Assembly: GCA_023014365.1 (NCBI GenBank)
Contig: JAEBUN010000009.1
Coordinates: forward strand, 496,001 to 560,000
Length of the DNA: 64,000 bases
Reading direction: 5' to 3'
DNA from: Lepiota brunneoincarnata
Taxonomy: Eukaryota > Basidiomycota > Agaricomycetes > Agaricales > Agaricaceae
The number at the start of each line of letters is the position of its first letter. Positions within the stretch are counted from its first letter, which is position 1. Both the position numbers and the translations under genes were made by a program. Below the pieces are notes generated by a model. The model was not told the DNA's origin and did no database searches. It saw nothing but the letters and a program-made list of their open reading frames with translations. Below, piece by piece: positions 22,909-35,700 of the stretch.

Positions 22909-24213
22909 ATGGATACACACAATCTCCCCCTGCTCACCCCACTAGTACGCGACGTCAATTATGCCTCTGGTGAGGGGAACGTTCCACTTTAGGCCCCCCC
23001 GTGGCTGCACTGATGTACTACGGATCCGCTAGTCTCTGCCCTGTTCTTTCTCATCTGGTAACCGGAGCTCTGAAATAAGCGAGGGAAACCTCCTACTTAT
23101 GCTGCATACCAGGGACTGGCTTATCACGTTCGATGATGAAGTGGAACATATCTGGCTGTGGGTCCACGCCTCGTTCTAGGTCATTCCCGAGTCTGAGAAC
23201 CCCTATTTCAGAAAGTCCCACAAATCATGGCTAAAGTGGGTTTTCTTGACGGCAAGATACCTCCTCGCTGCGACCCAATTGTCGGTAAACTTGTCATCAT
23301 CTTTCTGCCGCTAAGTAAATCATCCCTAGCTGTGGACTGGGCCTGAGTGAGGCAGTATATTTGCATCTGCGCTTGAACGAGAAGGCCCTACACGTTTGGT
23401 ATATTGGACAAGTCTTTATAGCGGCAGCGGGCATTCTACTCTTGGAGATCGTGCTGATGGCTCGAGGCATGTAATCATGGCTACCTTCGTAACACGGTAC
23501 TAATTACGGTCGCAATATATGCTCTGTATAACCGAGCCCCATGGCTAAAGATACTTTTCTCATCGCTGTTGGCAGGGGAAGTTTTTGTAGTTATTGGTGG
23601 TACAACTATGACAGCCCTCGGAATGGAATTCTATCCGTGGCTTCTCGTCTCGCGGATGCCGGCATCTTTTACCTACCTCAGGTATACTGGACTAGTTTTT
23701 GGAACAGAGAAAACTGGTTCACGTGCATTCCAGTGCGACTGCATTACTAGTCCAAATCGTCATCATCTTCCTCAGCCTTGCAAGATACGTCAAGAGTGGA
23801 TTGAAGACGGTTCGTGTTGTGAGACTCATGATTCGTGACGGAGGATTTGTTTTCGGTTTGCTCAGTCGTGAGTCGTTTTTACAATACATCATGCATCAAG
23901 CCTAACGTGATATCCTACAGTTTTCACGATGATCATGATGGTCTACACTCTTCTCCACCTTGGTTTCAGCGTTGCATGCTATCCGTCAGTCCCTGACTTA
24001 TCTCAAAACAATAGGGGTTCATCGGGCTTCTTCAGGTGGTTGCTCTCGGCACTGTCGTGCACAGTATGTTCCCCTTTCTTTATCCCGCAGGATTTCTCAT
24101 TATTTTACAGGTTTGCCGTACAATCATCAACATGCAGCAGGTCATGAGCTCGGAAAGCGAAAGGGGCCTTCTTACGGATGTCTATCTGACTGAGTTTGCT
24201 TTCACTGAAAATT
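22909..24213 (+). CDS. DUF6533 seven-transmembrane protein
   Basis: Member of the large mushroom-specific DUF6533 membrane family of unknown function. The hallmark RDWLITFDDEVEHIWLWVHA lies at about 23110-23170. Helical segments follow: SWLKWVFLTARYLLAATQLS near 23225-23280, GILLLEIVLMARV near 23430-23480, then VYALYNRAPWLKILF, GEVFVVIGGTTMTALGMEF, and later segments to about 24130. The tail is MQQVMSSESERGLLTDVYLT, ending with TGA at 24213. Many short exons are needed. The first junctions (22960-23110) and the one near 23290-23400 are not clean by eye, so a frame error or minor decay is possible. The start at 22909 gives MDTHNLPLLTPLVRDVNYAS, similar to other members. Confidence 0.75.
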
Positions 24214-24480
24214 GATTCCAGACTCATTCTGTATGCCCTCATGCATACCTACATATACCCCATGAGTTGCGATACCAGAGCCGTCCTAATGCATGCGCGT
24301 TTGTTCCGTTATTTGATCTAGAGGTTAGCTCCAAACATTAGTAGAGAGATTTGATCGCTTTCCCTTTTATATTCTCCCCTTCATCTGCACTTCCTCATTT
24401 TGACTTTTACTTCTATCTTTTCAAGAGTCTGCCAGTCGGTCTGAGTGTACGGATACGTTTAAGGCATAGACCAGCAAACT

Positions 24481-27371
24481 ATGAACTACCCCAGTGGGAT
24501 GGAGATCGACGACGCAAAAGCATCCTCTTCAAGGCCCATTGCCGTCCGACCACGCGCCTTGTCCGTTCCGTATAACCCTGCTATTCCTAACTACACCGTC
24601 GGCTATGTTTATTCGTCTGAAATGACCACCCATTTCAAACTTGGTGCTGATGTACACCCGGAGCAGCCCCAACGAATAGTACGGATATGGAAAACGCTCG
24701 TCGAGCACCAGTATACCAAGAAGATGCTCTGGTTACCTATTCGACCAGTCAACAGGGAAGAAGCCCTACTGGTTCACACTGAAGATCACTGGGACAAAGT
24801 CCAAGCCATACAACGTAAGCTACATGTATCCTTGGAACACATGCCAAATAGAACAAACTTCTTTTTCATCCAGACATGATGGATCAGCAAATAGCTGACT
24901 CTGAAGCATATTACGAGCAACTATCGTTGTATGTTATGGCTGGAACTACGAGAGCTGCTCTTTTGAGCTGCGGCGGTGTTATTGAGGCCTGTCTTGCTGT
25001 TGCTCAAAACAAACTCAAGAAGGCGTTTGCTATTGTAAGGCCTCCTGGCCATCATGCAGAACCCGATGAACATATGGGGTTTTGTTTTTTCAACAACGTT
25101 GCTGTTGCTGCCCGTGTCGCGCAACAACTAACTCCCACGAAGAAGATTCTGATCTTGGACTGGTACGCTTACGCTCGTACATACTTGAAAGCTGAATCAT
25201 CCAGACGGCTTCTGCAGGGATGTTCACCATGGTACGACAAAGGGGCATTACTCGGGATATCGGAATTAAACCAAATTCACAGGCAACGGAACCCAGCGGG
25301 CCTTCAACGATGACCCCTCAGTTTTGTACATATCTTTGCACCGCTATGAACAGGGGACTTTCTACCCTAGCGGCCCATTTGGCAGTATGCAGTCGTGTGG
25401 GGAGGAGGCCGGGCTAGGGTTGTAAGTCCTCCTATGCGCATCCAAGTATTCCTAATTAACCGGATTCCTTAGTTCTGTCAATATCCCTTGGCCATGCAAA
25501 GGGATGGGTGATGCAGATTATATTCATGCCTTTCAAAAGGTTGTGATGCCCATTGGAATAGAGTTTGCCCCAGATCTAGTTATCAGTACGTCCCTTCGAT
25601 GCTCGTATCATCTGTACGTATATCAGTACCCATGCGCCTACAGTCTCTGCGGGATTTGATGCCGCAGCTGGCGATGAACTAGGGGAATGTTTGGTATCTC
25701 CGGCTGGATATGCGCATATGACCCACATGTTGGCCGGATTAGCCAACGGTCGGCTTGTAGTTGTACTTGAGGTTGGTTCAGTGTTACTGCATAAGTCGTC
25801 CTGGTTTAACTTCCCACCTTGTTAAGGGTGGCTACAATCTGAATTCAATCTCGGTATCTGCGTTGGCCGTGACCAAGGTACTCTTGGGCGAGGCGCCAGA
25901 TCAGCTCCCACCCATGACAGCTAGTGAAGCTGCCACGGAAACGGTCTGGCTCGTGGCGAAGGAACAGAGCAAATATTGGAAGAGTGTGGATCCTCATGCA
26001 TGTGAACCTCGGGAAGGTCAGACTTTTCCAGGGTTATGCCTTCTCCTGCGCTTGCTGATTATACCGTTGATAGACATTGAAGAAATTACTTTTTCTATAC
26101 CAGGTGGGTCTCTCTCTGTGTGTTCATTGTTTTACTGACAAAGGTCCAGAGATTTTGAAGGCACACCGGCAGCATTACCTTTATACCGAACACGAGATGA
26201 TGCAGATTCCTCTGTTACGGCAAGAAATGGAACAGCGGTTTTCAACTCAGGCTATGTGCACGTAGGTTATCGATTACCCTTGCGAATATCACCCAAGATC
26301 CATCCAACGTAGTCCAGATATATTTAACAACAAGATACTAATTTTTTTCGTTCATGAGTTGTAAGTCCCTTACCCTTGGATATTTTTGGGCTGGGCGAGC
26401 TAACGAACCTAGTGGTAATCTTCGTATGGAGCTAGAGTCCTCTGCTACGTGTGACGTTGAATTGGAGCGTTCTTACTTGGTAGATGATCACACTTGAATC
26501 ACGCATATATAGCCATTGACATTCGTTAGATCGACTTCTCCAAGAGTTTGATTGAGTGGGTCAAAGCCGACAGATATGCCTTACTAGATGCCAATCTTTT
26601 CCCCAAACCTGCTGCTCCCACTTCTTCTGTGAGTTGACTCAACAGCTTCCGCGTTTGCAGTGAGCGAATCAGATTTATTTTCTATAGCGTATGAAATCTG
26701 CGGAAGATCTGGGTCGAGATACGATCATATATCTTTGGGATAATTATGTCCAGTTAGTTGTGTTTTGCCTTGATTCGGTCCGCAGACTAATCTTCACGTT
26801 CAGGCTCTCTGGAGCGCACAAGATCATATTAATCGGCCATGGGCCGGGATGCCAACCTCTTGTAAATCTACTAGACCGACGCTGTGAGCAAACAAATAAT
26901 ATCTCATATACCTGAAATCATTAAAAGACCTAACTGGCAGCGGCGGGTGTTATGAAGAGCGTGAAGGCTGTTATCCAGATTATCGGTCCGCAGAAAACGC
27001 CCTCCGTTCCTATATCATCCGATGAGATTCGGAACTGGTATCGGAAGGTTTGTGGTCAACTCATTGTCAGCTCACGTAATTAATGGAGCTATCCAGCAAT
27101 CCTTTGTGATCGTACCGGCTACCCATCCTATCCTGAGTCCCTATGCAAAGGGAAAAGATCTACGCAAGCATGGAGCCATCATACCCATCAGTATGTTCAC
27201 TCATCCCGGCCGTGGACGTCACTCAAATCCAGACACATAGATGAAACCCGACAAATCAAGTTAATTGCAACGGGTCTGCCCGCTATCAAAGACATTGTCA
27301 GCCGTACAGCCACCCGGAAACCTCCCAATAACACAGTTGAAGATACAGCTGCAACAAAAACTGATCCATAA
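24481..27371 (+). CDS. HDA1: HDA1-type class II histone deacetylase with Arb2 domain
   Basis: Zinc-dependent lysine deacetylase acting on histones in a nuclear repressor complex. Key blocks are [40 protein letters not shown] and [16 protein letters not shown]. Two introns (gtacgc...gcag and gtacga...acag) fall inside the catalytic loop; removing them gives [14 protein letters not shown], so the zinc-binding Asp and His are intact. Then come [35 protein letters not shown] (second zinc Asp) and the glycine-rich VVLEGGYN. The C-terminal Arb2 domain starts near 26320 ([15 protein letters not shown]) and includes [20 protein letters not shown] and [15 protein letters not shown]. The gene ends 80 bp from the convergent amidohydrolase. 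All junctions checked stay in frame. Confidence 0.93.
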
Positions 27372-27451
27372 GTTCGGACTTTTCTCCTTGCTGTCGCATT
27401 GCTATCTGATCAAAGTTGTGTTTCACTTCTGGGAGTATGTACAGTAACATT

Positions 27452-30400
27452 TTACAGTAGATCAACAGTATTTCTACCTTCTGATATAATCGCAGTTGGC
27501 TTGCCCTCAAAGCTCAAGAAGTCGCCATGAGCGACTGCAACCAGATCAAAGTTGCCTTTCTTGAGGCCCAAAAGTTTCTCAAGATTGGTCGAGGCCAAAG
27601 CGAGAGCTTGCTCGTGAGAAACTTGATCTTCCCCTGCCTCAAGTGCAACCTGTGTTCCTTGTTGAGTGGTCGGACAGGACCAAAAGGCGTATTTCTCACC
27701 CAACCAATATCGAAACGAATGTTTCGCGCGCTCCATGACTCTTCAATACCAACACCAACAGTCACATTGTGACGAATAAGGGTGCTAACGGCACCCTCCG
27801 CAGTGAGTGGAGGCCCAGCAAGACTAAAAGAATACGGTTAGGACAGTGACGGGTAACTCGAGATGGGATCAAGACTTGCATTCGCTTAGATTTCCACGTA
27901 TAGGGAAAGGGTCGGACGGGGCGCAATATGACACCAATTCCAGCCTCTCCAATCTCCCTGGCAAGGAGATGGGCTTCCGCAGCACCTGCAAAAGTGATCT
28001 GAATGGAAATTCCTGTCTCGGACTCAACTTCTCGTTTCAGTATAATCAACGTTGCCATAATATCTGCGCTTTGGACTTCAATGACGAGTGGTAGCTCACC
28101 CTTTAAGATAGCTTAATAGTCAGGAGATGAGCGTGAAATTGATGGACACACCTTGACGACTTTGTTGAAAGCCCTGCCCAAGTTGCCTTTGCCTTCGCCT
28201 TGGAAGCAAATGCCGAAGAAGCGCAATCTGAGTGCTAACACTAGGACTGGAAGCTCCGATGGTAATGTGGAGGGCTGTCTCTTCCTGGATGACAGCGCCC
28301 TTCGAGAGCTTGTGCAATGCTCCTGTAGTGAAAGCGGTACCCAATCCCGACAAGAAACCTGAAATAGGTGATGATACCCCAGCTGTAACACCGGAGCGGT
28401 AGGCAAGCCTGTTAGAATTGGGTTAGACCATTTATTAAAGCGATCGAAGGGAAAACACACAGTGCGTCACGGGAGAAGTATTGTAATCCGTCAACAGCCC
28501 GGATGAGACTGCCATCTCCCCCGAGAATGCTTGGAACTTCCGACGTGAGTGGGTCAATGACCTCACCGTCCTTTGTGGAGGGTTCACCCTGTATGTCTTC
28601 GAGACCCATAGGACTACCGTAACTAATCAAAGCAGGGCTTTGTTGGTGATCAGTACACTCTGCCAGTCGATCCGAAATGAGTCTGACATACGAAACGGTT
28701 CCGCCCTTCAAATTGATGTTCCTGACGTCGTCCCAAGCCGCTCTTACTTTCTTTCCACAGATATTGTTTGAACCCACGCAAATGACCTTGCCTTTTCTGA
28801 CAAAAACAACACCTGCCTCGCCTGCGTCGGTCATGGAGTAAACTTGAGAAATGACACCGGTGTTGTCCCGCATGTAGACCTTGGTGACGTTGGTAAATAG
28901 GACAAAATCACTTTGCTCTGGATGAGGAGTAAGTGGTGGTAGGCCATTGTATTCCACTGCCAATTTAGCCTCTCTGTTGAAATCGGGAGTCTTGGGTACC
29001 TTTTGAGAGCGAGATGGCTTAGGGGTTACGTGTGGGTCTTTGAGCTGTGCAATACCGTCGATGAAAACTTGCTTCGGCGCAGCACCAAGAGCGAGTGGGT
29101 GACTGTCCCAAATTACAATATCTGGACACGGCGGGTTAATATTATGGGCATATGACGAAGCAGCATCGTGCTCACCGGCATCGTAACCTAAGACATGCTT
29201 TTTAAATGAATTCTGGTATGATTCGAGTAAACCCAGGTCATACCTGTTTTAATGAACCCAATTCTGTGATCCAGTCCCAGGATAGTTGCTGGCGTCGAAG
29301 TAACCGAAGCCAGAGCGAGATTAGAGGATAAACCATAGAAATGAGCCTGTTGGGCCTCGTGAAGGAGGAAACGTGAATTGAGAACACTGTGGTCACTCTA
29401 AACTATTGTTGTCATCAGACCACCCGCCGGTGGATGGGCCAAGGACCAACCTTCAAAACAACTTTTAGATCGTTGTCGGCAAGGATTCGCGGAGCGAACT
29501 CGGAGCCCCTGTATGCTTCCCGCTTATACCTCGCATTCGTTGCAAAGAGGGCAACGCCAGGGGGATGGTCTGCATATCCATCATGTTCGGCAACGCGTTA
29601 TACATCATGACAGGGAGCTCACCATAAGCCTTCTTCAGCAAGCTAGGAACCAGGTATGTTTCATGTGCATGGTGGAAGGCAGCAATAGGAAATTTGAACT
29701 CGTTGGTGATCTGGTGGTCGGACATCAGGAGCATGATCACAGCGTGAATCAACGGATAAGCCTACCCGAATCATGGCATCTAAATCAACCGCCTCGTAAC
29801 AGTGGTTATGCACCTAGTTCGAATTGCCTTAGTCTAGCCTCAAATCCGTGCGGAAGCTCAAACCACCTTCACGCGCCCCCGCAAAACATCGACTAAAGCC
29901 TCCCATTGAAGGTCCTCAGGGAAGGAGCCTAGGCCATCCCATTGCCCAGCGAGGGCCTTCTCACAATAAGAGTCTTGTTTCTCCTTTATCTTTCGTGCCG
30001 TATTATATCTAAAGGACAGGATCAGTGCACAGAAGTCCGTGTTGAGTTGCTCTGATTACGCTTCTCTGAAGGCCCAAATGGTATCCATACGAGTTCCAGA
30101 GTAAACGTTGCCTAACGGCGAGTCGGTATGGAAATGTGCGACGTGAGCACAAAATATAGCTTACTCGGGTTTTCGCCTTAATCAGAACGAATTAATACAA
30201 TATACCAAAGACTGATGGCTTTCCAGAACACCTACCACATGCGTGCCTGGATATGTCATCAGTCAGTGAACTAAACATGCAGAGGTGCTGCACCTACTTC
30301 ATTTGACGCCATCGAGGGGGGAGGGAAGGATCAACATAAGTTCCATTAAGGGTATAAGGAGGCTCCAAGAGCATCGAGCTTGTGGAACGCTCTGAAGTAG

Positions 30401-31196
30401 GTCTCAGTTTGATGGTGAACGCCTGGCCGCCTACCAAATCCTCCGCTCAGTGATATTTGGCGTTCCGAGGCCCAAGGTGATACACGTACCAATCGCGTCG
30501 GCCGAACCAGGTAATATATTAGCCGTTGTGAGACCCCCGGAAATAGAAAGCTGGTATGAATCGTCATGAGTATTGAGCCCATCCAGGCTGCGAAGCCATG
30601 GGAGAATGAGACCCGCGACCGAATTGGTGTCGTCGGCGCCGCTGAGATCTGGTGCGCTCCCGACACCAATATGCGAGTGCATGTCGACAATACTACGATG
30701 TGTGATTCAGTAACATCGGTCTCGAATCGGCGACACCATACCCAGGCGTTAACCAGGACCCTCCGGCTTCCACAGTAACAAGCTCATTTAGGCTAGCTAT
30801 ATGAGCTTGTTCAATGTCCCCAATAGCTTGTATGATCCCCTTGTCTATCAGAATGTCGCCTTTAATCACTTCGTAACCCGAGACGCGTCCGGTCCAAATA
30901 GTTGCATTCTTAATGAGAGTGGGGGATGTTCCGGGCTCAAACCGATCGGACACGGTGCGTTCGTGGAAGTTGCTTGGAGGGCCTGCGGGAAGCCGTAGCT
31001 GACGACACTTGTCCGATATTTCGTCGGCATGTATCGGCACCTTCTGGATATGCTGGGCCCCGTAGTAGCTATTGAGGTGAACACCAAAGACTGTTGCCAA
31101 ACAGAGGGAAGCAGTCACGAGCACAAGGAGACGCGTCTTGTGCACATTTCTCGGTTTGCCCAGCGTGCTGGTGTTTGGCGGGGGTAACTTGTCCAT
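27452..31196 (-). CDS. Membrane-anchored amidohydrolase A (CE9-like, tandem half-domains)
   Basis: Predicted metal-dependent hydrolase with an N-terminal membrane anchor (RLLVLVTASLCLATVFGV), probably type II with a lumenal or extracellular catalytic part; substrate unknown. The N-terminal half has IWTG.....GDILIDKGIIQAIG and a VDMHSHIGV metal motif, whose HSH sits at about 30671-30679 after a 49-nt intron at 30693-30741. It continues with GGLTTANILPGSADAIG, THCYEAVD, AFHHAHETYLVP and SDH near 29385, the usual ligand order of the superfamily. The C-terminal half repeats the scaffold without ligands: VVFVRKGKVICVG, PALISYGSPMGLE, LAYRSGVTAGVSSP. The end at 27452 follows KPTAIISEGRNTVDLL. The gene is very intron-rich. 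It is a paralog of the gene at 36128-39836. The label carbohydrate esterase family 9 is common for such proteins but not proven. Confidence 0.82.
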
Positions 31197-31327
31197 TGCG
31201 CTATCCGACGCGAAATGGTAGGAATGGTGAGGGCTGAAGCGAAGATGCGGGTGTCAGCTGGCATATATTCATATGTAATTAGTGTGTCCCGGGCCGCCCA
31301 GCGCAGATCGCACCGACAGCTCCCTTC
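31197..31327. promoter_or_regulatory. Divergent promoter region amidohydrolase A/ERCC1
   Basis: 131 bp between the start codons of amidohydrolase A (-) and the ERCC1 gene (+). Both genes must share this control region unless their 5' ends overlap. Confidence 0.5.
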
Positions 31328-32545
31328 ATGTCCTCCGCACGCGCACCCCCTGTTGTTGTTCCCAGCTCTGGCAATAACATTATTGTCAATCCTTGCCAGG
31401 TACGTAGACCCACTTGGAGCCATACATAGGTGCCCATGATATATCAGAGAGGAAACCCCATTTTAGAGTGCGTCCGAAACGTGGGGAAGGAATTCGGCGA
31501 CATTGTCGCAGACTACCAGGTCGGCAGAACGACGGGTGTACTATTTTTGAGGCAAGTGTGCTTTCCCTTACACGGAGATGGCATCTTATGTAGGATCAAC
31601 TAGTTTGCGGTACCACCGCCTGCATCCAGAATACATCCATACACGCATCGAAAAGCTCGGTCATTCATACAACCTCCGCATTCTGCTAATACTCTGTGAC
31701 ATCGTGCGTCATATGTTCTACTGTTTGTCGCAATCTCATTACTCAACCCGAGTATCAAGACTCAGCATCGCGAGCCCATACGAGAGCTCACCAAGGTGTG
31801 TAGATTATCTCTCTCCTCGACGATCTAACCGCGTCCGTAGTCATGTCTCGTCAACAATGTCACCATCATTTGTGCCTTCTCGTGAGATCTCCAAGAAACC
31901 CCTATTCAGCTACTGCTCACCTATTTACTCCAGGAATGATGAAGCGGGTCATTATCTTTCGATGTATAAACAGTTTGAGCACAAGCCCCCAGACATGATC
32001 AAAGAACGTGTCGACAAAGATTACAATGCAGTTCTCCGCAGTGCATTGACGAGCATCAATAAAGTTAACAAAACTGACGTAGAAACCCTTCGCACGACAT
32101 TCGGTGTACGTCAATAACATTTCGCGTTGAGCCAGAACGTTGCGAGTTCTGATTCCCCGCGTGGCTACAGAGCTTTGCCAACATCTCAAAAGCTACTTCC
32201 GACCAACTACAAAACCTGCCCGGCTTCGGCCAGGTCAAGGTCAAGAATATCAAGAATGCCTTCGAGAAACCTTTTCGGAATGATGCGACTACAAAACTGG
32301 CAGATCTCCAGCGTCCTAACACGATGCAAACCAAAGAGCCTCCTGGGCCTGGGAGCAAACCCGTTCCGACTACGACTACTCAACTCCAGGATTCACCTCA
32401 GCGGCCCACTCGGGAATCAAGTCCTCCCTGGGACATCGAGCTAGGCCTAGATGGCGGGATCGGTGGAGCAGGAGCTGACCCTGATCTGTCACTGCAATCT
32501 AAATCCAAGCCACAGGTGTTTGATATAGACCTTGACTTAACCTGA
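31328..32545 (+). CDS. RAD10: ERCC1/Rad10 nucleotide excision repair endonuclease subunit
   Basis: Non-catalytic partner of XPF/Rad1 in the 5' incision nuclease of nucleotide excision repair; nuclear. Blocks: NNIIVNPCQ then RGNPILECVRNVGKEFGDIV, ADYQVGRTTGVLFLSLRYHR, LHPEYIHTRIEKLGHSYNLR, REPIRELTK, CLVNNVTIICAFS, AGHYLSMYKQFEHKPPDMIK, SINKVNKTDVETLRTTFG. The tandem helix-hairpin-helix part is SFANISKATSDQLQNLPGFG QVKVKNIKNAFEKPF. All exon joins I checked keep the frame. The second intron begins with GC (ttgag|gcaagt) and ends at ...ctag before TTTGCGG, a GC-AG intron. The C-terminal 70 residues are Pro/Thr-rich and end in an acidic FDIDLDLT. The start at 31328 (MSSARAPP) is the first good methionine before the conserved core. 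Confidence 0.93.
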
Positions 32546-32781
32546 CTACTTAGCGTACTACGGTATGATAACTGCAGAGGGCAGAGGCTGCTGCATGCGA
32601 AAATATACACATATAACTTTAGTTATGACCCCTCCGCAAAACAAGGGGCGGGCCAATTAACCCGACAAACTCAAGATGAATTACTGAAATAGAGTATCAT
32701 CGAAAGGTGCGAACCTCGAAGCTTCAGTACTAGGTTATACTACGGTAAAGGTAGAGAGCGAGTTCCGCGAATGGTGGCAAT

Positions 32782-35700
32782 TTATTTCCGTCGGAAATAG
32801 TGATGAATGTTGCGGTTATTAGTTGTCCGGTACCGACTGATTGTTTGATATTGATATAGTATCCGGAATGCGGTTTGGAATATGATAGCTTTCGTTCGTG
32901 ACCGATCCAGATGGGCAGCACGGGTATCCTCTGCAGATCATAAGAAAATAGCCGGTAACATCCAATGTATAGGAACTCACGGATCCTGCCATGAATTTTG
33001 TAGAGCTTATGGTGCAAAGCAAGAACAAGAGATGAGTCCTTCTCCTTCAATGGACTGGTGCGAGGTGAGGGTGTTGCTTTTCTTGCCTCTTCAGTTTCCA
33101 TGTACCGTGGCACATCGTTGAGAGCAACAGCCAATACGGATGTCCAGCAAGCCATCTCAATGTAATCGGTCCCTTCACAAATTTCGAATTTACCTAGATG
33201 AAGATCGGCATCCTTGGGCGAACCTTCAAGCGTAGTCATGAGCCCTGAGAGTGGGGGGAGTGGAGCATACTGTGACTGTCCTATATTGTCAGCCAGGCTC
33301 TGCAGCGAAAGTCCAAGTGACACACCTGGAAGCATTGCAAACTTATCAGTTAACATCGCGTGTGCCATCGAACGAGCAATGCGAGCCGTGCGACCAGAAC
33401 CACCAGCAAAAACGTCAAGTACATGGCATTTGTTCTGAAGAGCATAAGGTCCAATCAAATGGAGCACTTTGTTGCAGACAGCGCTCTCCTTAAACACAGA
33501 AGTGTGAATGAGGTATTAAGCGACACCTAGGAGGAAACTCACCACCTCTGCATTAACCTCGTCCTTTTCGCCGATTGATTGGCAAATTTCATGGATGGCA
33601 CGGCGAATCTCCAGCCTCATTTCATGACGTGTTGAAGGGTCCATGCTAACCAGTAGAAGAGCAACAACGATATCAGGGGCCTCTCCCAGGTGCAGTTGAC
33701 GAGACCTATTTCATTTAGGGGATCGGATTAGAAAGTAGTAAAGAATTAGGTACTCACTTTGCAACATTCGCAATACAGTGGACCAGGCGGTCTATAATAA
33801 CTGAACGCCCGTTTTCTGAAATATCCCTGCGTAATACATTGGTTGTCAACCAGCCCAAACTTTCTAGCACCGAAAGTTCCGCACCAAGGGCGCGGAGTGT
33901 ATTTAGGACGGTTTCGAAAAGAGTCACACATGCTGTGGATATGGGGTTGGTCCAAATATGAGACAAGACCTGGAGGGCTGAGAGTCCAAGGTCGTCCTCA
34001 AAACAGGAAAAGGCTTGTGGCGGTCGATCAGCAGCAAGTTTACAATATGATGGTATATCAGACTTACCCAAGTCCTCAAGATAATCAATTACGCTGGAAC
34101 CCTCATCAGCATAATCAGCCGATTCCAGGGCACCGCTTTGTAGAGTGAGCTGAATGAGCGCATAGTTTCCTTGTACAACTGTCTGAGCAAAAGTCTGCAA
34201 GACTGGATCCGAACCGCAGTAGGTAAGTTGGAGGGATGGGTGGTCGCATACATCCATCGAACGAGATTCCGATGAGCTCCACAATAAAACCCCAACCATC
34301 CCGTGCCGCTTTAGGTATTCTTCCTCGGTCTCGATATCTCGGTCACCCTGGAAAATTCCGAGTACTTGCTGTTTCTGATCATCGTCAATAAAGGGATTTC
34401 CATCGGTCTCGCTAATGGCCAATGCGTTCCCCTTCAACGCTCGGACGGAAATACCACCGTCACTCTCTGAGTCATCATCGAGGTTCAGGTCTACTAGACC
34501 ACGGAGCCGTGCTTCTCTGTCTGCGGTGCTTAACGCGCTCTTTCGAGGTCTCACCGTCCTTTTTTCCTTGAGAAGAGCATCAAGAGGGTTTATGGAAGGC
34601 TTGCATATTGCTAGAGAAGGGGAATGCATCACGCAGCAACCTAGGCTTGGATTTTTGCTGGCCAAGTTCCAGCTTAGGAAGAGGGAGATGGTTGCGTAGG
34701 TTGTATCTCTCGGGCTCAGGGAGGTTGCTCAAACATTTCGACGAGCTAACACCAGGTGTAAGCCGGGCCGATATAGGGATAATAATCTATCGTACCTTGC
34801 AGAGTTTTTGTTGATCTTCAGGCCTAGATCTCCAAAAGTATCATTTTCGTCTTCACTATTATAAATGCTTTCTATTTCAGAAAGCAAGGGTGAAGACTCT
34901 GGGGTCGCACGAGACGCTGCATAGGCCCTAGCCTTGATGTCGGCAATTATTTGTTCTGTTTTGACTCTTGCATCCATAGGGGTCAATTTGAGCTGTGCAT
35001 CGAAAGGACCATCGGTTGAAGGAGGTGTAGGAATGGAAGTGGTGGTGGGGATAGGGCGTGATGGCGTCGCATCGTCGACCATACTCCAATCGGCGGTTAC
35101 CACCAGGGAGCTGGGCTGAGAGGGCTCAAGCACCTGGGATTCGACAGGGCTGCTCGCGTTTGTTGGCGGAGATGGTGGCAACGCCCGTTTCCTCCAGTGA
35201 TCGACAGCCTCTCTGACCATCCCAATGTCTCTATGTTCTGGGCGGTTTGGTTCAAGTTCCTTCTCTTCGGATAAGCTACTTGGCACCAAAGAGCCGACTT
35301 CGAGACGAAGGCCTGGGGAAGTAGAAAGGCGAGACTTCTTCCGTGTGGGGTCCGAAGTAGGAAGGTGCATGGAAGCGGGCTTTGATGTAACAGCGCCTCT
35401 GGGCCGAACATATACCACCGAGTCTTCGTCCACCTCCATTTTTTCTTCTTCGGACCTGGAGTCAGGCAGGATGTTCCTAAACCGTTTGACGTTTCTCGAA
35501 GAACGGGAAGAAACAATGCTTTGAGACCGTAAGCGCTTGGTAGAAGGCTGCATGGGCGGGGTGATGGTCATGATTTTGGCTGGCACAGGTGATCCAATCC
35601 CCGCGCCTAAGCATGAGCGTGGGGAGTTGGTGGATGTATTGGAGTTTAATGAGCGATCATTAGCCTTTTCCGCTCTCGGCTGCTCAGTACGGTGATGGGG

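Noticed and set aside
22909..24213. DUF6533 gene as a pseudogene
   Set aside because: Some junctions are unclear, but the signature, several helices and the C-terminus are conserved, so a functional gene with small exons is more likely.
25141..25310. HDAC seeming to lack its catalytic Asp-His loop (frame reads [14 protein letters not shown])
   Set aside because: Two introns with proper borders (gtacgc...gcag, gtacga...acag) restore [14 protein letters not shown] in frame.
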